Shown here: positions 1 through 5,098 of the stretch, one piece after another
How the letters are laid out: each line of letters opens with the position of its first letter
How positions within the stretch are numbered: the first letter of the stretch is position 1
Assembly (NCBI GenBank): GCA_964470285.1
Contig: CAYYBZ010000046.1
Location: 4,485 to 10,168, forward strand
Origin: CAYYBZ01 sp964470285 [NCBI: uncultured Oligoflexia bacterium]
Lineage (GTDB): Bacteria; Bdellovibrionota_G; CAYYBZ01
DNA length: 5,684 nucleotides
Direction of reading: 5' to 3'
The notes under the pieces: model-generated
The model's database searches: none
Seen by the model: only the letters and a program-made list of their open reading frames with translations
What the model was told of the DNA's origin: nothing
Translations under genes and position numbers: made by a program

Positions 1-156
1 GTGTTAAATGCCGTAGGGCTTCCGCTTGAAGGTATTGGTTTCATATGGGCAATAGACTGGTTTTTAGATCGTTGTAGAACTACGGTAAATGTCTGGGGTG
101 ATTCAATCGGAGCTGCCGTAATCGGTGAAACTAAGGAAATTAAGAACAGTAGTTAA
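1..156 (+). CDS. Dicarboxylate/acidic amino acid:cation symporter (SLC1/GltP family), C-terminal end only
   Basis: Frame 1 is open from the first base to a TAA at 154-156 and gives the last 51 residues; the rest lies upstream of the window. The product is an inner-membrane secondary transporter that takes up acidic amino acids or dicarboxylates with Na+ or H+. The fragment covers the end of the transport core: a GLPLEG motif, then [19 protein letters not shown], which is the TM8 signature of the family. By alignment from memory with GltPh, fragment residues D23, R26, T27, N30 and D34 correspond to D394, R397, T398, N401 and D405. Arg at the R397 position contacts the side-chain carboxylate of aspartate, so an acidic substrate is favoured over a neutral one. 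The DRxRTxVNVxGDS form recalls both bacterial and eukaryotic SLC1 members. The tail after the helix is short and polar ([10 protein letters not shown]). Family assignment is secure; the exact substrate is inferred. No clear terminator follows. Confidence 0.92.
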   Translation: MLNAVGLPLEGIGFIWAIDWFLDRCRTTVNVWGDSIGAAVIGETKEIKNSS

Positions 157-406
157 AGAATCATTTTTTTCATAAGAACTCCTAAAAATATAATCCAGAA
201 TCTTTATCTAAAAATAAAGGCAACTTTGAAATATTTTACTGAAATTGACCTTTTTGCATAAAAAAAATTAAATTCACATTTTGCATCAAAAACCTTCATT
301 GAAATCACTTTAAATCCCTGTAATCACGCAACTATTTTAGCGAAAATTACTGTTTTTGGGCACATTGATTGCATGTTTATAGATTTGTCAAAAAGGGACC
401 ACTAAA
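157..406. other. AT-rich intergenic region between symporter and lyase genes
   Basis: This 250-bp gap has stops in all frames and no recognisable gene. It holds a candidate promoter (245-273), a weaker second one (TTGGGC at 356-361, 16-bp gap, TATAGA at 378-383), three TTGCAT hexamers (254-259, 281-286, 369-374) and the lyase ribosome binding site. I see no intrinsic terminator for the upstream symporter: the only small hairpin (CTTTAT/ATAAAG at 202-219) is not followed by a T run. Confidence 0.7.
245..273 (+). promoter_or_regulatory. Candidate sigma70-type promoter for the lyase gene
   Basis: TTGACC at 245-250 matches the -35 consensus at 5 of 6 positions. It is separated by 17 bp from TTAAAT at 268-273, which matches the -10 consensus at 4 of 6. 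A start near 280 would give a leader of about 125 nt. The region is so AT-rich that chance matches are likely, so this is only a candidate. Confidence 0.35.
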
Positions 407-409
407 TTG
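395..409 (+). promoter_or_regulatory. Ribosome binding site and TTG start of the lyase gene
   Basis: GGGA at 395-398, in the run AAAAAGGGACC, lies 8 nt before TTG at 407-409. No better start lies near: this TTG immediately precedes a textbook signal peptide, so beginning further downstream would cut the signal off. This site decides the use of the non-ATG start. Confidence 0.65.
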
Positions 410-2575
410 AAAATTATAAATTTTGTTTTATTCATATTTATTTTTCTTTTCAGCTTTAGTGCGCATTCCTATACCGTTGTTTCCGGTCATCCGCGCATAT
501 TCTTAAGGTCCGCCGATATTGCCGATTTACAGATTCGTATAACCGATCCGAAAATTGCAGTTTTTTATAACGAATTAAGAACCAGAATGGATAATTCATC
601 TTCACCGCATTCGAACGGTGAAATAGCAGGTATTGAAATGCAGGCTTTGGCATTATTGCATCTTCTGGAACCCTCGACATCTTATAAAGATAAATTAATG
701 AACAGCTGGATTCAATTCGGGTATACAACCGGTGATTTTGATCACTGGCAGCTTACATATCAGGTATACGGGCATGCAATAGCTTTGGACTGGTTATGGA
801 ACGATTTAAATGCAACACAGAGAAACAACATCGGTACAGTTCTGGTTTCAATGATGAATGATTTATATGATTATGCCCCGCATGATATTCCGTATTCAGG
901 AGCAAATCAGATGAGCGATTATTCAAATCAGCTTTACTATCACCTCGGCTCTTTGGCTTTTGCCGGACTTGCCCTTTACGGTGAAGCAATTAGCGATTCC
1001 AATGCTGTTTCCTGGATGGATGAAGCCGAAGAATTACTCGATAATCATATGATACCGGCCATGAATCAGGAAGCCGGGGGTGATTCGGACATGCATCTTT
1101 TGTCGGGATTTACTGGAAACGGAGGTTGGGGAGAGGATATGGGACATACCGGAATGACACATCCCCATTACGGCCGCATGCTTGAGGCGTGGAGAACCGG
1201 AACGGGAGAGGATTTGTTCCCCCTGGCCAACGGACTTAAAACCTTACCAAAATATCTTACTTATATGAGAAGGCCAGGCGGTTATCTATCACCTAAAGGA
1301 AACGGAAGTTATTCAACAGGAATCGGCGACAGTTCAATGGGGTTTGCCGCTTCCCTGATTAGCGGGAAATATAACGATCAGTTTGCAAAACATATAAAGG
1401 ATCAGTCTTTCACCGGAACTACCTACGGTTTCCATCAGCTTGCACCGGTTCTCTGGTACAATGAAACGCTTGCTCCTTTGGATTTAAATGCAATTCCCAA
1501 AAGTATTTATTTCCAGGGACAGGGAGAAGTCGTTGTCCGTTCAGGCTTCAAAGCAAACGATACCTGGGTTTACTTTCATTGCGGACCTTTCTATAACGGA
1601 CATCAGCATGAAGATCAGGGGCAGATATTGATAGAGGCGTATGGAGGTGAATTATTTGTAGAAAACGCTGGAAACGGCGATTCAATTTCAAGAACAGTTA
1701 ATCATAATACTTTTCTGATAGGCGGTTCTCAGATACCGACATACTATGCAAGCAAGATTCAGTATGCTCAGCCTCTTGAAGAAACTGAATATGAGTACGG
1801 GAAAATAATTTCCTATGCTGAAGGGGCGGAGTTTACCTACAGTGCGGGGGATTTTTCCAAAGCATATCCTGATGCGCAAGTGATTACACCCAAAGAAGGT
1901 AAGGTTACCCGCGAAATGGTTGTAATTTCACCCGATATTGTCGTTTTAAGAGATAGAATTCAGGGAAACGGAGATAAGGAGTTTTTGATACATACATGGG
2001 ACACAGCGGCAACTTTAAACGCTACAGAGAAAACGCTGGTTTCACGTCATGGCTCAGGCCATGGTTGGATGAAAACCCTGCTTCCAGAAAGTGCAGACAT
2101 TACTTTGACAGATCAGGGAGCTACAGACTTAATAACAGTAAAACCTGCCGCCTCTGAGGTAATGGAGACATTTTTTAGTTTATTTTATCTCTCACCCGAT
2201 TCAGTCGGCTTTATTCCTTCCGATGCTGCACATATTAGCGATGATGTTTCTTTAAGGGTAAGTCTTACCGACAGAAACGGGGATACATGGCAGGTATCAT
2301 TTGAAGTATCGAATGTCGGTTTAATTGATGTTCAGAAAAACGGAGAAACCGTGCCTATTATATGCGAAGGTGACGACTGCAACGAAATACATGATAATGA
2401 AATTAACGACGGCGGGAAAGACCCTGAAGGAGATGATTCGGGGATTAGTATTTCAGTATCCGGCGGTTGCGGCAGCGTAGCCGAACAAAATAATAAATCT
2501 CGTTATGTACTTGTTTTTATGATTTTCTTACTTGTTGCTGTCCGCTTCTTTTGTCGATTCACTGTAAGAGTATAG
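407..2575 (+). CDS. Secreted heparinase II/III-family polysaccharide lyase with C-terminal Cys sorting tail
   Basis: Predicted exported lyase of 722 aa that would cleave uronic-acid-containing polysaccharide by beta-elimination; the substrate cannot be read from sequence. Residues 1-21 form a signal peptide (cleavage likely after AHS). The mature N terminus, SGHPRIFLRSADIADL, is typical of the alpha-toroid domain of heparinase II/III and alginate lyases, and the helical toroid runs to about residue 350 (NQLYYHLGSLAFAGLALYGE, GGWGEDMGHTGM). The heparinase II/III-like beta-sandwich (PF07940 type) follows at about 365-600, with GHQHEDQG (H399, H401), E419 in GELFVENAG and H433 in NHNTFLIGG. These appear to match H406 and the zinc ligands H408, D425 and H451 of Pedobacter heparinase II, with Glu replacing Asp. 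An acidic linker (about 655-680) leads to SGGCGS (C688), a helix at about 700-712 and an Arg-containing tail. TTG start with an RBS. The 3' end overlaps the convergent gene by 48 bp. No sulfatase, transporter or SusCD gene is nearby. Family assignment is firm; catalytic activity is inferred. Confidence 0.85.
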   Translation: MKIINFVLFIFIFLFSFSAHSYTVVSGHPRIFLRSADIADLQIRITDPKIAVFYNELRTRMDNSSSPHSNGEIAGIEMQALALLHLLEPSTSYKDKLMNSWIQFGYTTGDFDHWQLTYQVYGHAIALDWLWNDLNATQRNNIGTVLVSMMNDLYDYAPHDIPYSGANQMSDYSNQLYYHLGSLAFAGLALYGEAISDSNAVSWMDEAEELLDNHMIPAMNQEAGGDSDMHLLSGFTGNGGWGEDMGHTGMTHPHYGRMLEAWRTGTGEDLFPLANGLKTLPKYLTYMRRPGGYLSPKGNGSYSTGIGDSSMGFAASLISGKYNDQFAKHIKDQSFTGTTYGFHQLAPVLWYNETLAPLDLNAIPKSIYFQGQGEVVVRSGFKANDTWVYFHCGPFYNGHQHEDQGQILIEAYGGELFVENAGNGDSISRTVNHNTFLIGGSQIPTYYASKIQYAQPLEETEYEYGKIISYAEGAEFTYSAGDFSKAYPDAQVITPKEGKVTREMVVISPDIVVLRDRIQGNGDKEFLIHTWDTAATLNATEKTLVSRHGSGHGWMKTLLPESADITLTDQGATDLITVKPAASEVMETFFSLFYLSPDSVGFIPSDAAHISDDVSLRVSLTDRNGDTWQVSFEVSNVGLIDVQKNGETVPIICEGDDCNEIHDNEINDGGKDPEGDDSGISISVSGGCGSVAEQNNKSRYVLVFMIFLLVAVRFFCRFTVRV
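2459..2572 (+). other. C-terminal sorting-signal-like tail of the lyase (Cys motif, membrane helix, basic end)
   Basis: Residues 685-722 have three parts: the motif SGGCGS around C688, a hydrophobic helix (YVLVFMIFLLVAV, about 700-712) and a short tail with R713, R717 and R721. An acidic Gly/Asp-rich spacer precedes them. This matches the general plan of C-terminal processing signals with an invariant Cys, such as MYXO-CTERM and Synerg-CTERM. There the helix is removed by a dedicated intramembrane protease and the Cys is thought to be modified, leaving the protein on the cell surface. I cannot assign a named family. A plain C-terminal membrane anchor is the alternative. Confidence 0.55.
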
Positions 2576-3079
2576 GTGGTAACCGGTACTGCCCCAGCCT
2601 CCGTCTCCATGCCACTTAATTTTTAGTAATTGTCCGGGATGCACGACGAACTCCTCGGGCTCAATCAGGTCGAATTCCAGCGCAATTTCCTTTTTAAAAC
2701 TCTTTTTGTTCGCTTTAAACTGAGAAACTTTTAAGATCACTTTTTGAAAATGTTCCTGTGGTTTATGCTCCTTGGCGGAATCGTTATATTCTTCCCAGAT
2801 ATGATATTCCTGATGATCGGGCTGTCTTACGAAAGTGAAGGTGGCCTTTCCCTCATTTTTATTAACCTTTAGTGAAAGTTTATAAAAATTTGTTCCGTCT
2901 TTTGCCTGTGGTGCCGTATTGTAAACGGCGCTCTCTATGCTAAAAAGTTTTGATTCGCCGATTATTTTTATGTAAGCCTCTTTTTTATCTATAAGTAAAT
3001 CTTTCATGTCAGCAAAGGCATGAATCAGAAAAGCGGTTGTACTTAAAAAAAACAGAGCAATAAAAACAGCGATTTTCAC
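2528..3079 (-). CDS. Secreted protein of unknown family, 183 aa
   Basis: I do not recognise this family. GTG start at 3079-3077 with a strong ribosome binding site (GGGAGGT at 3091-3085), about 6 nt away. Residues 1-23 are a clear signal peptide ending in AFA, so about 160 residues are exported to the periplasm or beyond. The mature part has no Cys, is rich in Lys, Glu and aromatic residues, and alternates hydrophobic and charged residues (FYKLSLKVNK, ATFTFVRQ, QKVILKVSQF), which suggests a beta-sandwich or other all-beta fold. The C-terminal part contains EEFVVHPGQLLKIKWHGDGG followed by a Tyr-rich YHLYSYS and a polar tail; this layout suggests a strand-rich carbohydrate- or ligand-binding domain, but that is a guess. 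There is no lipobox and no membrane segment after the signal. It converges on the lyase gene, sharing 48 bp of coding DNA, and has its own promoter candidate. Real-gene confidence is high; function is unknown. Confidence 0.8.
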   Translation of the reverse strand: MKIAVFIALFFLSTTAFLIHAFADMKDLLIDKKEAYIKIIGESKLFSIESAVYNTAPQAKDGTNFYKLSLKVNKNEGKATFTFVRQPDHQEYHIWEEYNDSAKEHKPQEHFQKVILKVSQFKANKKSFKKEIALEFDLIEPEEFVVHPGQLLKIKWHGDGGWGSTGYHLYSYSESTKEADSNK

Positions 3080-3084
3080 TAACT

Positions 3085-3091
3085 ACCTCCC
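3085..3091 (-). promoter_or_regulatory. Strong Shine-Dalgarno site of the 183-aa gene
   Basis: On the minus strand GGGAGGT is followed by AGTTA and the GTG start. It is the strongest Shine-Dalgarno match in the window apart from that of the SBBP lipoprotein, and it fixes GTG as the start rather than a later Met. Confidence 0.75.
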
Positions 3092-3110
3092 AAAAATTGA
3101 TATTGAAATG

Positions 3111-3138
3111 ACTATATTACAAAAAATAAGAATGACAC
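3111..3138 (-). promoter_or_regulatory. Candidate sigma70-type promoter for the 183-aa gene
   Basis: Read on the minus strand, GTGTCA (3138-3133, 4 of 6) is followed after 16 bp by TATAGT (3116-3111, 5 of 6). Transcription would start near 3104 and leave a leader of about 25 nt carrying the ribosome binding site. Confidence 0.45.
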
Positions 3139-3204
3139 CAGAATTATCTAATACAATGAAAAATATTAATAATATGAAAAGTTTTTATATTCAGGTGAAA
3201 TAAT

Positions 3205-3290
3205 ATGCAATCTCGACTATGCAAGTGCTTGTAAATACAATGCTTTATCGTTCCGCTAAGTGGTATGGAGCTTGCATTTAAAAATTGCAT
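3205..3290. repeat. Four ATGCAA/TTGCAT hexamers around the lipoprotein promoter
   Basis: ATGCAA occurs at 3205-3210 and 3219-3224 (14 bp apart); its complement TTGCAT occurs at 3272-3277 and 3285-3290 (13 bp apart). The two pairs are inverted relative to each other and straddle the candidate promoter. The downstream pair is part of a longer imperfect direct repeat, TTGCATTTAAA and TTGCATTAAA. They could be operator half-sites; no regulator is identified. Confidence 0.35.
3213..3241 (+). promoter_or_regulatory. Candidate sigma70-type promoter for the SBBP lipoprotein gene
   Basis: TCGACT at 3213-3218 (4 of 6) is followed after exactly 17 bp by TACAAT at 3236-3241 (5 of 6). The expected start is near 3248, giving a leader of about 60 nt. 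ATGCAA hexamers lie immediately upstream (3205-3210) and immediately downstream (3219-3224) of the -35 box, and TTGCAT occurs twice in the leader. Confidence 0.45.
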
Positions 3291-3295
3291 TAAAC

Positions 3296-3312
3296 GAGGA
3301 GAGGTAGAAATG
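3296..3312 (+). promoter_or_regulatory. Ribosome binding site that sets the lipoprotein start at 3310
   Basis: The purine run GAGGAGAGGT at 3296-3305 sits just before ATG 3310-3312. The upstream in-frame ATG at 3265 has no such site and would add 15 residues, including charged ones, ahead of a complete lipoprotein signal. Start 3310 is therefore preferred. Confidence 0.8.
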
Positions 3313-4695
3313 GCAAAATTCAAGGTTTTACTTACACTTTTATCGGTATTTTTTCTGATTGTAACCGTTTCATGCGGATCCAAAGGAGGCGATGACGGCA
3401 CTCCTTTGCTGTCGGGTGATGAAGGTACAAAAGGAGACGACGACGATGATGATAATGACGATGATGTTTGGACTCCTCCGCCGTCTTTTTCCATTACCTA
3501 CATGGGTTGTGATAATGACAAAAATGACACGGGGTTTGATATAGCAATTGATTCCGATGATAATATTTTCGTTTCAGGAGGATCAGACGGAGATTTCGGT
3601 TCATACTATAATCAGGGTGGACCGGATGCTTTCATAGCTAAATTTGACAGCTCCGGCAATCTTCTTTGGATAACAAATGCCGGATCTAATCAAATCGATG
3701 CAATTGCAGGAATAGATGTCGATTCTTCCGGTAATGTTTACGGAGCCGGATATACTTACGGTTCATTTGACGGACATACAAATCAGGGTGAAGGGGATAT
3801 GGTTCTTGTAAAGTACGGATCTTCAGGAAACAAAATCTGGACAATACAAAGAGGCACGGTTGAGGGAGACGCAGCTTACGATGCTGCTGTTGATAATGAA
3901 GGAAATATATATTTTGCGGGGCATACTAACTGGTACCTTGAAGGTTCTCAGTACGGAATGACCGATTTATTTATTACAAAATATCAACCCGGCGGAACCC
4001 ATATTAAGACAAAGCAGATGGGAAGCCTTGTAAACGACGTTGCAAGAGCTATAGATACAGATAGCTTTGGCATTCCTATTATCTCCGGTTATACAAATGA
4101 AACTCTATACGATATAGATAATGCAGGTTTCAGGGACTTTTTTGCCCTTAAATATGATTTAATTGAGGAGACAAAAATCTGGTACAGCCAGCTAGGAACA
4201 ACCGAGGCTGATTCGGCCGAGGCCATTTATGTTGACCAGTATAACAATACTTACATTGCCGGAAGTACAATGAAGGATCTCGACGGAAATGTTCATCTTG
4301 GACTATCCGATGCTTTTGTTATCAAGTATAACTCCTTGGGGGAAAAGCTGTGGACAAAGCAAATCGGAACCACAGAACATGACGGGTCATATGCCGTTAC
4401 GGCGGACAGCACGGGAAATGTTTTTCTTACCGGGAATACAACCGGAGACATGGACGGATATGGCAACAGGGGGGGTAACGATATATTTATCGTTAAACTT
4501 GACGCCGACGGAAAAGAAAAGAAGAGATTGCAGTTCGGTACACCAGGTGAAGAAGCTATAAGGGGAGCCTTAGTTGATTCAAACGGTCAGCTCGTTGTCA
4601 CAGGCGAAGCTTTCGGTGACTTACTGGCAGAAACAAAGTCGCATCAAAGCGATGTATTCATTATCAAACTTGATACGGTTCTGTCATTTCAATGA
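3310..4695 (+). CDS. SBBP-repeat lipoprotein with a seven-bladed beta-propeller
   Basis: A 461-aa lipoprotein probably anchored to the outer membrane or cell surface. Residues 1-21 form a lipoprotein signal (MAKFK, hydrophobic core, LIVTVSC) with C22 as the lipidated residue; Gly at +2 is not an inner-membrane retention signal. Residues 23-58 are a Gly/Asp-rich linker with an almost pure Asp run at 43-52. From about residue 60 to the end come seven SBBP (beta-propeller) repeats of 56-58 aa, each with the pattern D-S-x-G-N-x-Y-x-x-G near its start, a D-x-F-(I/V)-x-K-(Y/F/L) strand, and usually a Trp or aromatic strand ending in a (Q/M)xG(T/S) turn. Conserved D81, D138, D195, D251, D309, D366 and D423 mark the blade starts. 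The loops are Asp/Asn/Gly-rich and could bind Ca2+. SBBP proteins are generally extracellular binding or adhesion modules; no enzyme domain is present, so a binding or structural role is inferred. The gene is monocistronic, with its own promoter candidate and terminator. Confidence 0.88.
   Translation: MAKFKVLLTLLSVFFLIVTVSCGSKGGDDGTPLLSGDEGTKGDDDDDDNDDDVWTPPPSFSITYMGCDNDKNDTGFDIAIDSDDNIFVSGGSDGDFGSYYNQGGPDAFIAKFDSSGNLLWITNAGSNQIDAIAGIDVDSSGNVYGAGYTYGSFDGHTNQGEGDMVLVKYGSSGNKIWTIQRGTVEGDAAYDAAVDNEGNIYFAGHTNWYLEGSQYGMTDLFITKYQPGGTHIKTKQMGSLVNDVARAIDTDSFGIPIISGYTNETLYDIDNAGFRDFFALKYDLIEETKIWYSQLGTTEADSAEAIYVDQYNNTYIAGSTMKDLDGNVHLGLSDAFVIKYNSLGEKLWTKQIGTTEHDGSYAVTADSTGNVFLTGNTTGDMDGYGNRGGNDIFIVKLDADGKEKKRLQFGTPGEEAIRGALVDSNGQLVVTGEAFGDLLAETKSHQSDVFIIKLDTVLSFQ
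3436..3465 (+). repeat. GAC/GAT triplet run encoding an acidic linker
   Basis: Ten codons encode six Asp, one Asn and three Asp, using only GAC, GAT and AAT. They form the flexible acidic tether between the lipid anchor and the propeller. The mixed GAC/GAT codons make the tract imperfect, so slippage would be limited and would preserve frame. Confidence 0.8.
3550..4695 (+). repeat. Seven SBBP repeats (propeller blades) inside the lipoprotein
   Basis: Blade starts, taken at the conserved Asp, fall at residues 81, 138, 195, 251, 309, 366 and 423, so the spacings are 57, 57, 56, 58, 57 and 57 aa. The seventh unit stops after its IIKLD strand. The missing final strand appears to be supplied by SFSITYMG at residues 59-66, before blade 1, which would close the ring in velcro fashion. 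The blades are diverged at DNA level. Confidence 0.8.
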
Positions 4696-4724
4696 GATTG
4701 ATTAATTTTCTTATCCAAGAATAT

Positions 4725-4751
4725 AAAGCCGACGTAATTGTCGGCTTTTTT
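4725..4751 (+). terminator. Intrinsic terminator after the SBBP lipoprotein gene
   Basis: A perfect 9-bp stem, AAAGCCGAC/GTCGGCTTT, with the 6-nt loop GTAATT runs straight into a T run (TTTTTT to 4751). It lies 29 bp after the TGA and isolates the lipoprotein transcript. The stem is A-rich on its left arm, so it could also work weakly in reverse. Confidence 0.92.
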
Positions 4752-4826
4752 ATTTCAAATATGAATAAACTTAAACATCTTGAGTTGAAATTGGAACGTA
4801 TATAAGATGATCTTTAGGTTGGAAAA
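4752..4826. other. Intergenic DNA after the terminator
   Basis: Nothing is clearly supported here. A 14-codon ATG frame at 4761-4805 has no ribosome binding site and no recognisable product. It may be further decayed upstream sequence of the SPFH remnant. Confidence 0.4.
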
Positions 4827-5068
4827 ATGACAGAAGATAATCCATAAAAGGCAACTGGAATTAGTGGTTTTAAAAATACATTTTAGGAACTCTTTCTTTA
4901 AAATCGGCAAACAGCGAAAGAGGAAAAATTAACAACGAACTTCAGAAAACCTTAAAAGAAGAGACAGCCACATGGGGAATTGAAATAGTAAGATCTGAAC
5001 TTAAAGAAATTGATCCTCCAAGGGATGTCCGGGAAACCATGAACAAGGTAGTTAAGGCTGAAAATTAA
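4827..5068 (+). pseudogene. Remnant of a stomatin/prohibitin (SPFH, band 7) gene
   Basis: The best part is one open stretch, 4874-5068, of 64 codons. It reads LGTLSL, then ERGKINNELQKTLKEETATW, then WGIEIVRSELKEIDPP, then RDVRETMNKVVKAEN and a TAA. This order of motifs (IGxxxL, INxxLQ, WGIxVxRxELKxIDPP, MNKxxKAE) is diagnostic of the C-terminal half of the SPFH domain, found in membrane-associated scaffold proteins of the stomatin/prohibitin/HflK family. There is no start codon or ribosome binding site for it. Upstream, in another frame from 4827, EDNP-stop-KATGISGFKNTF resembles the preceding SPFH segment (DPxKAxYxISxF), so at least one stop, one frame change and a small deletion have occurred. 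The N-terminal membrane segment and the long C-terminal coiled coil expected for the family (usually 250-300 aa or more) are missing. The family call is from recognition of motifs; the inactive state is a firm inference. Confidence 0.75.
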
Positions 5069-5098
5069 AAAAGGCAATAAATACGAAACTTAATGCAA

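Noticed and set aside
202-219. Small hairpin CTTTAT/ATAAAG after the symporter as a terminator
   Set aside because: The stem is only six weak base pairs and no T run follows it.
157-406. The long AT-rich leader of the lyase gene as a riboswitch
   Set aside because: I see no conserved aptamer core, no stable nested stems and no terminator/antiterminator pair; the DNA is simply AT-rich.
456-989. Minus-strand frames of 90 and 78 aa inside the lyase gene
   Set aside because: They are shadows of the lyase coding sequence, with no domain, signal or start site of their own.
1688-1879. Minus-strand 63-aa frame inside the lyase gene
   Set aside because: It is a shadow frame opposite the well-conserved heparinase beta-sandwich.
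3265-3309. An upstream in-frame ATG would extend the SBBP lipoprotein by 15 residues
   Set aside because: It has no Shine-Dalgarno, it would put charged residues ahead of a complete lipoprotein signal, and a strong GAGGAGAGGT site directly precedes ATG 3310.
3144-3494. Minus-strand 116-aa frame, Ser/Pro-rich at its start
   Set aside because: The Ser run is only the antisense of the Asp-rich linker of the lipoprotein. The frame crosses the divergent promoter region and has no start signals.
4289-4561. Plus-strand 90-aa frame inside the SBBP gene
   Set aside because: It lies wholly inside the propeller in another frame, with no ribosome binding site or recognisable motif.
3550-4695. Periodic sequence as a CRISPR or DNA tandem array
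   Set aside because: The periodicity (about 171 bp) exists at protein level only. The DNA of the blades is diverged and in one open frame, as expected for propeller repeats.
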